In this document: positions 1 through 5,204 of the stretch, in pieces
Layout of the letters: each line of letters starts with the position of its first letter
Numbering within the stretch: the stretch's first letter is position 1
Assembly (NCBI GenBank): GCA_038064775.1
Contig: JBBTSG010000010.1
Span: 1 to 9,852 of the forward strand
Reading direction: 5' to 3'
Source: JBBTSG01 sp038064775
Lineage (GTDB): Bacteria > Patescibacteriota > Minisyncoccia > UBA6257 > GWB1-50-10
DNA length: 9,852 nt
The notes under the pieces: model-generated
Databases searched by the model: none
Told to the model about the DNA's origin: nothing
What the model saw: the letters and a program-made list of their open reading frames with translations, nothing else
Program-made: the position numbers and the translations under genes

Positions 1-450
1 CGCTTTCAAAATCCAATATCTTACTTCGCATTCTTTCTTTGTTTGAGAATTTGAGATATTATTGCAAAAACTGATATCCAATTTTTTTGTAAGCTTTTCA
101 ATGCTAACTTGCAATTCGCAATCATTCACCAAAAAAAGCTTATCGTCTAGATTTTTGCACCATGAAAGGTCGAGAGTTTGAATCGCTTTATTCAAAGCGA
201 TATTATTCTCGCAAACATTTTTATAATCAACGCCATCGGCGCTTTTATAGTTCACATTTGCGCAAGCGTCAAAATCCCCAGCTCTAACAAGAGATGCTAC
301 TTGCTGTTCTTGATTGTTCCGCCAAGCTCGCTCGGCTTCCTTACTCATAAACAACGCTGGGTTCGCTTGGTATAAAAAATAAAAAGCCGCGCCGAGAATT
401 ACAAGCGCCGAAACCGCGATAAGTATTTTTTTTGAATCAAATTTTGGCAC
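1..450 (-). CDS. Partial membrane-anchored protein with paired-cysteine repeats (3' end outside window)
   Basis: All 150 codons from the GTG at 448-450 to the left edge are open in one frame, and the C-terminus lies outside the window. Residues 9-29 form one hydrophobic transmembrane segment preceded by lysines, so the rest is probably extracytoplasmic. After it come three related units, each with two cysteines: C63/C80, C98/C111 and C129/C141. The second and third share the pattern LD(L/I)S(W/F)C(K/N)N near the first cysteine and (D/E)CE at the second, and start 31 residues apart. Paired cysteines outside the membrane suggest disulfide-bonded repeats (inference). The GTG lies 14 bp after the stop of the upstream secreted-protein gene, so the two are probably co-transcribed. 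An overlapping ATG at 450-452 is in another frame. No Shine-Dalgarno is visible. I do not recognise a named family; similar Cys-pair repeats are a style I associate with Patescibacteria hypothetical proteins. Confidence 0.75.
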   Translation of the reverse strand, partial: MPKFDSKKILIAVSALVILGAAFYFLYQANPALFMSKEAERAWRNNQEQQVASLVRAGDFDACANVNYKSADGVDYKNVCENNIALNKAIQTLDLSWCKNLDDKLFLVNDCELQVSIEKLTKKLDISFCNNISNSQTKKECEVRYWILKA

Positions 451-464
451 ATTAATTAAAATTA

Positions 465-2108
465 CTAAGGCGCGTAGACGGCGTAGTAACCGGAATTTCC
501 ACCATTCCCATCGTCAGTATATTTAACTTGTAGAGGAGCTCGTGGGTTAGGAGTAAGTTTTAAATTAATTTGAGTACCATCTCCTTGTAGCGAACCACGC
601 CAATTAATATTTTCAGCTATAAGACTTCCTCCTGGCGCATCTGTCTTTCCGTACTGGTACGCGTGCGGAATAACATAACAGTTTGCGCTAGGGCAGGTTT
701 GGCCAGATGGCACTTCATCGGCAGTCCAAAGATCATATTTATAAGCGGGGTTGTCACTAGGATACGCAGACAACGTGCAATCCGCATAATCAAAGGTGGT
801 ATCACACGATAACCGATTTGTGGCATCAGGAAGCCAAGTTGTCCACCAATTAATATTTGGAGTTGGACGCGAACCGCTTGTCCATGGAATGTTATAAGAA
901 AAGTTTGGTGGAGTTTCACCTGTAAAAAGTTTATATTCTGTTCCACCAGCAGAACGAGAATAAATTCGGACATCGCCTTGAACATTTAAACTGGTTAGTC
1001 CGCCTTTACCAATCCACACACTTCCATTATTACTCCGCACGTCTAAAACGGATTCGGGAACGTTTGTCCCAATTCCAACATTGCCACTACTAAGTAACGA
1101 CATTATATTAGTAAAATCTGTCGGAAAAGTTTTTTGCGCAGAACTGCCAGCCCAATCAATGCCGTAGAAATTCCACGAACCGCCCCAGCTTGGATTAACT
1201 ACAATACCCTTACCATCTTTATGGATAGGAATAAATTTATTAGCGTCGCCCTGACTACCAACGCTTCCGAAACTTGAATAATCGAGTATGGCATTTGTAC
1301 CAATAAAATCCTCATTACCAAGACCAAAATTTCCTAACGTCATGTAAGGACCTACTCGTAACTGAGCGGCGCCTTTGAAATCATTGTTGTTATCTTGTTC
1401 CGGTATTTCAAGATATTTATTTGATGTAGATCTCAGTAACGTGGAATCAAATTTAGCGCTACCAGTAAAATGAGCGGCACCTGCGACATCGAACTTTGTG
1501 CCAGCAGCGGGCGTAGTGCCAATTCCAATATTACCGCTAGCTTGCTGAATAACAGAATCTTCGAGCGAATTAGCGGCGGACCAAAGAGGAATTTTATTTA
1601 TTGTACCGACACCGGAAACCGAACCACCGGGGCCACCGCCTGGCGCTTGCCAAGTGGCAATACCATCCGCGTCCGACGTAAGAATCTTACCAGCCCCAGC
1701 ACCGATTGGAATTTTAATAGATCCGTCATCGCCGATGAAAAATCGCGAGTCGGCATTCGCGCCAGTTTTAAAATCTATCCCGCCGGTTGTGTTTTGTAAT
1801 ACGGCGTTGTTAGTTCTAGAAAGAAAAAAAGTAGTTCCGGCGGCTTGAAAGAATTGGCCGTCATCCAAAATGATTGTTTGCAGGTTGCCACCTCTAAAAT
1901 CTAAACTGTTTTGTAAATTAAGTGGCGAAACTCTTGTCTGTGAGTTTGTTGGATTTGATGCGCCCGTATCAATCGGCGCCGAAAGATTATTGCCCGGGAA
2001 AGGCGCAGTCGGCCCAAAAAAGGTTGGGGGATCAACTGCGAGTGCCGAACTGCTAAAAATTAGGCCGCCGACCAAAAAGAGATAGAAAATTTTCTCTAAT
2101 TGTTTCAT
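465..2108 (-). CDS. Secreted fibre/adhesin-like protein with GN(I/V)GIGT motifs
   Basis: This 547-residue protein starts at the ATG at 2106-2108. The frame is open 7 codons further to 2129, but the -10 box lies inside that extension, so the internal Met is preferred. Residues 1-24 are a signal peptide: KQLEK, a hydrophobic core, and SSSALA before VDPP. The mature part is rich in Gly, Ser, Asn and Thr and beta-prone. It carries the phrase GTINKIPLWSAANSL (about 168-182) followed by GNIGIGTTP (192-200) with FDVAG, and a second GNVGIGT (342-348) followed by VLDVRSN. Such motifs occur in phage tail-fibre-like and bacterial surface proteins, often before an endosialidase-type chaperone, which I do not see here. 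The C-terminal third has many Trp and Tyr and four cysteines (C435, C444, C472, C477). A surface fibre or adhesin role is inferred. The gene sits upstream of the Cys-repeat membrane protein in the same direction, and transcription appears to start at or next to the ATG. Confidence 0.8.
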   Translation of the reverse strand: MKQLEKIFYLFLVGGLIFSSSALAVDPPTFFGPTAPFPGNNLSAPIDTGASNPTNSQTRVSPLNLQNSLDFRGGNLQTIILDDGQFFQAAGTTFFLSRTNNAVLQNTTGGIDFKTGANADSRFFIGDDGSIKIPIGAGAGKILTSDADGIATWQAPGGGPGGSVSGVGTINKIPLWSAANSLEDSVIQQASGNIGIGTTPAAGTKFDVAGAAHFTGSAKFDSTLLRSTSNKYLEIPEQDNNNDFKGAAQLRVGPYMTLGNFGLGNEDFIGTNAILDYSSFGSVGSQGDANKFIPIHKDGKGIVVNPSWGGSWNFYGIDWAGSSAQKTFPTDFTNIMSLLSSGNVGIGTNVPESVLDVRSNNGSVWIGKGGLTSLNVQGDVRIYSRSAGGTEYKLFTGETPPNFSYNIPWTSGSRPTPNINWWTTWLPDATNRLSCDTTFDYADCTLSAYPSDNPAYKYDLWTADEVPSGQTCPSANCYVIPHAYQYGKTDAPGGSLIAENINWRGSLQGDGTQINLKLTPNPRAPLQVKYTDDGNGGNSGYYAVYAP

Positions 2109-2114
2109 AGAATT

Positions 2115-2123
2115 ATTATAGCA
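2115..2123 (-). promoter_or_regulatory. Extended -10 promoter for leaderless transcript of the GIGT protein gene
   Basis: On the minus strand TGCTATAAT is a perfect extended -10 element. Only six nucleotides separate its last T from the ATG, which puts the expected transcription start at or next to the A of the start codon. No good -35 hexamer is present at 17-18 bp; that position falls in the terminator stem of the upstream gene. Confidence 0.65.
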
Positions 2124-2132
2124 CACCAAATT

Positions 2133-2165
2133 AAAGAAAAGTCCCCAAGAAAAGCTTGGGGACTT
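2133..2165 (-). terminator. Intrinsic terminator of the T9SS-type gene
   Basis: Read on the minus strand, an 11-bp perfect stem (AAGTCCCCAAG pairing with CTTGGGGACTT) closes a 5-nt loop and runs into TTTTCTTT. It follows the stop codon of the sorting-domain gene by about 20 bp and separates it from the next promoter. A second small hairpin, TTCGCC/GGCGAA with a 4-nt loop at 2169-2184, directly abuts the stop codon. Confidence 0.85.
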
Positions 2166-2184
2166 ATGTTCGCCGGCTGGCGAA

Positions 2185-3060
2185 TCACTTTAAAATAATC
2201 ATCCGTTTCGTCTCGGTAAATACTTCGTTTTTTGAAGCAACAGACAGACGGTAAAAATACACTCCGCTTGGCAAACTACCACTCTCAAACCTTGATTCAT
2301 AATGACCCTGCGATTTTTCACCTTCACAAACAGTCGCAACCGCTTCACCTAAAATATTATAAACCTTTAAAGTTACAAAACCTGAAACTAGCAACTCATA
2401 ACTAATATTTGTAGCTGGGTTAAACGGGTTTGGATAGTTTTGATCTAAACGGTAATCGGCGATTTGATAATTGGAATTACGAACGCCGGTTACTATATCA
2501 CCAAATCGATCTATCACAACAATCGAATCGCGGTTATAGTACAATCCAAGTTTGTCAAAAAATATTTCCGCTTTGCCAAACGACCCCGGCCCGTTAAAGT
2601 AAAGCTTTAAGGCGAGGCCGCTAAATTCAACCGGTGGTTGACCATAATACCCTGCAGTTAAAGCGCCTTCTAGCCATTGATCTAACGCAGTAATGCCTAA
2701 ACCGCTCCGCTGAATTGGGAAAAGAGTGTCACCGTTTAAAAGTGAAAACTGAAACATAATTGCGGCGGATTGATTATTTGAGTATTGATTAAGTCGCAGA
2801 AACACTTCGAAAAACGGTGGCGTCACAAAATTTTGACCGTAATCCTTTCGCCATTCAACCGTGTCGTTCGCGCCGAGCGAAATAAAAAATGATTGCGAAT
2901 GAGTTCCTTCATAAGCTGTGTCCGTCACAATCCGCGAAGATGTTTGAACGCCCGCGTCTTTTCTATAAATAGACCAGCCGTTCACCGTATCAGTTTGAGC
3001 GAAAGTAAAGTGAGCAATCACAAAAAACAACGCGAGAATAATAAAAGATAAGCGTTTCAT
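2185..3060 (-). CDS. Secreted protein with type IX secretion (Por) C-terminal sorting domain
   Basis: This 291-residue protein starts at ATG 3058-3060, fixed by a strong Shine-Dalgarno 7 nt upstream. Residues 1-21 are a signal peptide ending TFA before QTD. The middle part (about 25-185) is beta-rich and resembles a carbohydrate-binding or jelly-roll module, with GWSIYRKDAG and FFDKLGLYY, but I cannot name its family. Residues 204-291 form a classic T9SS type A sorting domain: LDQNYPNPFNPATNI, then LKVYNILGE, then SGVYFYRL and a basic end (KRMIILK). In Bacteroidetes, Ignavibacteria and relatives this domain directs export across the outer membrane and anchoring. Patescibacteria are not known to have that machinery, and no T9SS gene is in the window. 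The gene is monocistronic, with its own consensus promoter and terminator. Horizontal acquisition is plausible; otherwise the domain may work here as a simple beta-sandwich surface module. Confidence 0.85.
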   Translation of the reverse strand: MKRLSFIILALFFVIAHFTFAQTDTVNGWSIYRKDAGVQTSSRIVTDTAYEGTHSQSFFISLGANDTVEWRKDYGQNFVTPPFFEVFLRLNQYSNNQSAAIMFQFSLLNGDTLFPIQRSGLGITALDQWLEGALTAGYYGQPPVEFSGLALKLYFNGPGSFGKAEIFFDKLGLYYNRDSIVVIDRFGDIVTGVRNSNYQIADYRLDQNYPNPFNPATNISYELLVSGFVTLKVYNILGEAVATVCEGEKSQGHYESRFESGSLPSGVYFYRLSVASKNEVFTETKRMIILK

Positions 3061-3067
3061 AACGAAA

Positions 3068-3074
3068 CTCCTTT
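3068..3074 (-). promoter_or_regulatory. Strong Shine-Dalgarno of the T9SS-type gene
   Basis: AAAGGAG on the minus strand lies 7 nt before the ATG at 3060. It is the best ribosome binding site in the window; most neighbouring starts have none or are leaderless. Confidence 0.85.
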
Positions 3075-3107
3075 CAAGAAATATTAATTTTTTATTGAAC
3101 TGCTTGA

Positions 3108-3137
3108 ATTATATCATACTTAATAGTTATTTGTCAA
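3108..3137 (-). promoter_or_regulatory. Near-consensus sigma-70 promoter of the T9SS-type gene
   Basis: Minus strand: TTGACA (3132-3137), an 18-bp spacer, then TATAAT (3108-3113), which is also preceded by TG one base away. The expected start near 3101 gives a leader of about 40 nt containing the Shine-Dalgarno. This is the only promoter here with both consensus hexamers. Confidence 0.85.
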
Positions 3138-3204
3138 ACCTAATCTTATTTACCTTTCCTTTGTCGTTTTGCCTTTTATTATTTATTATTTTGCAATTTA
3201 GCGA

Positions 3205-3224
3205 TGCTTCATTTAAATGAAGCA
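3205..3224. promoter_or_regulatory. Candidate operator palindrome P1
   Basis: TGCTTCATTTAAATGAAGCA is a perfect 20-bp palindrome. It shares its core with P2 (3352-3371) and P3 (3883-3902). It lies about 68 bp upstream of the -35 of the T9SS-type gene. No T-run follows on either strand, so a terminator is unlikely. It is probably a binding site for a dimeric regulator, most simply the adjacent TrpR-like protein (inference). Confidence 0.6.
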
Positions 3225-3351
3225 CCTGAATAACCAAGAATTTCGCCGGCCAACGCCAATGGTTTTCCGTGGAAAGCGTATAAAAATTGTATAAAATAAA
3301 AAACTGGAAAAGCGGATTGGCTATATTACAAAATTTTCTTTTATCTCTTAT

Positions 3352-3371
3352 CACTTCATTTAAATGAGGTG
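3352..3371. promoter_or_regulatory. Candidate operator palindrome P2
   Basis: CACTTCATTTAAATGAGGTG is a 20-bp palindrome with a single non-pairing position. Its core is identical to P1. It lies about 55 bp past the stop of the TrpR-like gene, and its centre is 147 bp from that of P1, which equals 14.0 turns at 10.5 bp per turn. Confidence 0.6.
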
Positions 3372-3425
3372 CTGATTAAAAGGTTTTCTCGCCAATTTTG
3401 AAAGCGGGAGTAGGCGTTGTCGGCG

Positions 3426-3800
3426 TTAAGGTTTTTTTCGGCGACGAGGAAGGTAGGCGCGGGGCGGCAAAGACGGGAACTTCGTTCTTGGTTTTTTCTC
3501 AAACGAACCATACTTGCAATGAATAACCGGTTTTTTTGAAAGATTGTGTTTAACGAAACTTATGGTTGCCGGGCTCACGTCAATTATTTCGCCGATTTTC
3601 CGATAACTCAATCCCCGATTCAAAAGTATCGGAATGACAAGACGTTTTTCAAGCAAAGTTATTTCGGAAGCCGTGAAGAATTTCTTGACGATCGGAATTA
3701 TTTCTTCTTCTGACTTTGATTGTTTAACTGCGTCAAGAAAACTGCGCCAAGCCAACATTTGAAGTTCTTTTTCTAGATATTTTTTATTAACTCTAACCAT
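3426..3800 (-). CDS. TrpR/YerC-superfamily DNA-binding regulator
   Basis: This 124-residue protein matches the layout of the Trp repressor superfamily (YerC/YecD-like). Residues 14-60 are helical: MLAWRSFLDAVKQSKSEEEI, then FFTASEITLLEKRL, which corresponds to the conserved Leu-Thr-x-x-Glu segment before the DNA-binding part. Residues 61-87 contain the helix-turn-helix, NRGLSYRKIGEIIDVSPATI. A basic, proline-rich tail of about 35 residues follows (ends PRRRKKP), longer than in TrpR itself. Members are dimeric repressors; E. coli TrpR senses tryptophan, but the ligand here cannot be read from sequence, and no tryptophan genes are nearby. The gene stands alone on the minus strand. A 20-bp palindrome overlaps the region upstream of its putative -10, which suggests autoregulation. 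There is no clear Shine-Dalgarno at the ATG (3798-3800), and the leader is about 65 nt if the proposed promoter is right. Confidence 0.85.
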   Translation of the reverse strand: MVRVNKKYLEKELQMLAWRSFLDAVKQSKSEEEIIPIVKKFFTASEITLLEKRLVIPILLNRGLSYRKIGEIIDVSPATISFVKHNLSKKPVIHCKYGSFEKKPRTKFPSLPPRAYLPRRRKKP

Positions 3801-3870
3801 TTAGTAATTGTTTATTTATCAGGCCGTTTTTAGCTTCTTTTGCCTTCACTTAACCTATCCTTGCTTGTAA

Positions 3871-3881
3871 AACATATCATA
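3871..3881 (-). promoter_or_regulatory. Putative promoter of the TrpR-like gene
   Basis: Minus strand reads TATGATATGTT. Either TATGAT (3876-3881), or TATGTT with an upstream TG (3871-3876), can serve as -10. The P3 palindrome begins 1-6 bp upstream and covers the spacer and -35 positions, so a bound dimer would block polymerase. Confidence 0.45.
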
Positions 3882-3882
3882 G

Positions 3883-3902
3883 CGCTTCATTTAATTGAAG
3901 CG
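3883..3902. promoter_or_regulatory. Candidate operator palindrome P3 over the TrpR-like promoter
   Basis: CGCTTCATTTAATTGAAGCG is a 20-bp palindrome with one mismatched pair. It is aligned without gaps to P1 and P2 through CTTCATTTAA. Its location just upstream of the putative -10 of the TrpR-like gene is the expected position of an autorepression operator. Confidence 0.6.
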
Positions 3903-3909
3903 ACTGGCG

Positions 3910-3937
3910 TTAGACGATTTTGTCTTAGACGATTTTG
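3910..3937. repeat. Short tandem repeat
   Basis: TTAGACGATTTTG occurs twice with a 15-bp period (3910-3922 and 3925-3937). It lies between P3 and the plus-strand promoter at 4015. Its function is unknown, and it could be a second regulator site or chance slippage. Confidence 0.6.
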
Positions 3938-4014
3938 CCGGTGCTTTATGTTTCTATTTTAAATGTCTCGAATTTTCTATTTTGTAAAATTTATAATGCT
4001 ATGCATTACTAGTG

Positions 4015-4023
4015 TGTTATAAT
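4015..4023 (+). promoter_or_regulatory. Extended -10 promoter for a leaderless transcript (clpP operon)
   Basis: TGTTATAAT is an extended -10 element. It is followed by only six bases (GGATTT) before the ATG at 4030, so the transcript should begin at or next to the start codon. No convincing -35 is seen. A further TATAAT lies upstream at 3992-3997. Confidence 0.65.
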
Positions 4024-4029
4024 GGATTT

Positions 4030-4497
4030 ATGGAAAGTAACGGTAAAAAAGTTTTGTGGGTTTTAGTCGTGGTTATTTTAATTGTCGCCGGATTCTATTT
4101 TGGCCAATCAACCGGCGTAAAAAAAACGGAACAAAAACTTGAACCGATTGTGAATTTAGCTTTTCCAAAACCGTCTTCCGATATTCGAAACTTTAGCGGC
4201 ACAATAAAAAATGTAGTTGGCGCGACAATTAATTTGGAAATTCGCGACCCGAATGATTACCTCCCCCACACGGACGGCACGAAACCAAAAACTCAAATCC
4301 GTTTTGTAAATGTGACCGCCACAACAAAAATATTATTAATTGACGCAACAAAACGCGACAAAAGCGGCAATCCAACAATTACTAATTTGAAACTAACGGA
4401 CTTGAAAGCTGGAGATTGGATAACCGCGCGAAGCAATCAAAACGTGAGCGACGCCCAAAAATTTGACGCGACCGAAATCGACCTGCTAAAATCTTAG
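4030..4497 (+). CDS. Single-pass membrane protein with small extracytoplasmic beta domain
   Basis: This 155-residue protein starts at ATG 4030-4032. A frame-open extension to 4012 would place the -10 box inside the gene, so it is rejected. After a short basic N-terminus (ESNGKK), residues about 8-24 form one transmembrane helix (VLWVLVVVILIVAGFYF). The rest is a beta-rich domain of about 100 residues beginning FSGTIKNVVGATINLEI and ending with LKAGDWITARSN and FDATEIDLL. This order (G-x-I/V at the start, T-x-I/L in the middle, L-x-x-GD-x-I/V near the end) resembles DUF5666-like OB-fold domains; that comparison is from memory. Function is unknown. The stop codon is 2 nt before the clpP ATG, so the two are almost certainly co-transcribed and translationally coupled, which may make this an envelope protein co-regulated with proteolysis. 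Confidence 0.8.
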   Translation: MESNGKKVLWVLVVVILIVAGFYFGQSTGVKKTEQKLEPIVNLAFPKPSSDIRNFSGTIKNVVGATINLEIRDPNDYLPHTDGTKPKTQIRFVNVTATTKILLIDATKRDKSGNPTITNLKLTDLKAGDWITARSNQNVSDAQKFDATEIDLLKS

Positions 4498-4499
4498 TC

Positions 4500-5084
4500 A
4501 TGAATTTAATCCCAACAGTAATTGAGAAATCGGCTTACGGCGAAAGAGCTTACGATATTTATTCCCGTCTTTTAAAAGACCGGATTGTTTTTTTGGGCGG
4601 TCCGATTGTGGACGAGGTGGCAAACAGCGTTATCGCCCAACTTCTTTTTCTTGATCACGAAGATCAGAAAAAAGACATTTCACTTTATTTAAATACGCCC
4701 GGCGGTTCGGTTACGGCCGGCATGGCAATTTATGACACGATGCAACACGTGAAATCCCATGTTTCAACGATTTGCGTTGGCATGGCCGCTTCAATGGGTG
4801 CGGTGCTTTTAGCCGCTGGCCAAAAAGGCAAACGCTTTGCTCTTCCGAACGCTGAAGTGCTTTTGCACCAAGTAATGGGTGGCGCGGAAGGCCAAGCGAT
4901 TGAAATTGAAATTACGGCGAAGCATATTGTTTTAATTAAAGACAAGATCAGTAAAATTCTCGCTAAACACACCGGCCAAAAGCTTGAAAAAATTGAGCGG
5001 GACACCGACCGCGATTTTTGGCTCTCGGCTGACGAAGCTAAATCCTACGGTCTTGTAGATGAGATAATTAAGACGAAAAAGTAA
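4500..5084 (+). CDS. clpP: ATP-dependent Clp protease proteolytic subunit
   Basis: This 194-residue protein has the standard length of a ClpP without a long propeptide. It forms the tetradecameric cytoplasmic chamber that degrades proteins fed by ClpX- or ClpC-type unfoldases. The Ser-His-Asp triad is complete: S98 in GMAASMGA, H123 in LLHQ, and D172 in DTDRDFW, each one position after the E. coli mature numbering. Other family marks are RIVFLGGPI near 28-36, LYLNTPGGS (62-70) for the oxyanion strand, and the ending LSADEAKSYGLVDEII. The proline that usually follows HQ in the active-site segment is replaced by valine (HQVMGG). The gene lies 2 nt after the membrane-protein stop, with no Shine-Dalgarno of its own visible, and is followed by hairpins and a terminator. 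No unfoldase gene is adjacent, so partner ATPases must lie elsewhere. Confidence 0.97.
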   Translation: MNLIPTVIEKSAYGERAYDIYSRLLKDRIVFLGGPIVDEVANSVIAQLLFLDHEDQKKDISLYLNTPGGSVTAGMAIYDTMQHVKSHVSTICVGMAASMGAVLLAAGQKGKRFALPNAEVLLHQVMGGAEGQAIEIEITAKHIVLIKDKISKILAKHTGQKLEKIERDTDRDFWLSADEAKSYGLVDEIIKTKK

Positions 5085-5104
5085 ATTTTTGTCTGCAAAA
5101 ATTT
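5083..5104. repeat. Perfect inverted repeat after clpP
   Basis: AAATTTTTG pairs with CAAAAATTT around a TCTG loop, starting inside the clpP stop codon. This 9-bp AT-rich hairpin may protect the 3' end of the mRNA; it lacks the GC stem of a terminator. Confidence 0.6.
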
Positions 5105-5127
5105 ATCCCGAGCGAAGCGAGGGATAA
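5103..5127. repeat. CCCGAGCGAAGCGAGGG-type intergenic hairpin
   Basis: TTATCCC and GGGATAA pair over 7 bp around GAGCGAAGCGA. From memory, elements of the form CCCGAGCGAAGCGAGGG recur between genes in Patescibacteria and other metagenomic genomes. It lies directly between the previous hairpin and the terminator. Confidence 0.6.
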
Positions 5128-5139
5128 TATGAATCAACC

Positions 5140-5171
5140 ACTCCGCCTCGCTAAGTAGGGTGGAGTTTTTT
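5140..5171 (+). terminator. Intrinsic terminator of the clpP operon
   Basis: ACTCCGCCT pairs with GGGTGGAGT (9 bp including two G-U pairs) around a 9-nt loop and is followed by TTTTTT. The T-run overlaps the -35 hexamer of the tyrS promoter. Confidence 0.8.
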
Positions 5172-5198
5172 GTTTCCTAAATTTTGAGGTATTATAAA
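5170..5198 (+). promoter_or_regulatory. tyrS promoter, probably leaderless
   Basis: TTGTTT (5170-5175), a 17-bp spacer and TATAAA (5193-5198) form a reasonable sigma-70 promoter. Six bases separate the -10 from the ATG at 5205, so transcription should start at or next to the start codon. No Shine-Dalgarno is present, and no T-box or other leader could fit. Confidence 0.6.
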
Positions 5199-5204
5199 AA
5201 TACT

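Larger units (their letters stand above)
3138..3425. other. Non-coding stretch with two operator-like palindromes
   Basis: This AT-rich interval of about 290 bp lies between the T9SS-type promoter and the 3' end of the TrpR-like gene. A 75-codon minus-strand ORF crosses it but looks spurious. The recognisable content is the two 20-bp palindromes at 3205-3224 and 3352-3371. Between them are AT-rich -10-like strings near 3279-3298 (TATAAA twice on the plus strand), with no gene that they would obviously serve. Confidence 0.6.

Noticed and set aside
178..375. 65-codon plus-strand ORF
   Set aside because: It is antisense to the 150-codon open frame with a transmembrane segment and cysteine repeats, which explains the region better.
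617..985. 122-codon minus-strand ORF inside the GIGT-protein gene
   Set aside because: It is a different frame of the same strand within a gene that has a signal peptide and recognisable motifs; no start signal.
3205..3224. P1 as an intrinsic terminator
   Set aside because: The stem is AT-rich in its centre and no T-run follows on either strand.
3127..3354. 75-codon minus-strand ORF upstream of the T9SS-type gene
   Set aside because: It covers the -35 hexamer of the T9SS-type promoter and palindrome P1, has no ribosome binding site, and its composition looks like translated AT-rich non-coding DNA.
3205..3902. The three palindromes as a CRISPR array or transposon ends
   Set aside because: Spacing is irregular (147 and 531 bp), the units are palindromes rather than direct repeats with spacers, and no transposase or target duplication is seen.
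5184..5204. TTG start for tyrS at 5184
   Set aside because: It would place the -10 TATAAA inside the coding region, and the added residues (MRYYKNT) look like translated promoter sequence; ATG 5205 gives the normal N-terminus.
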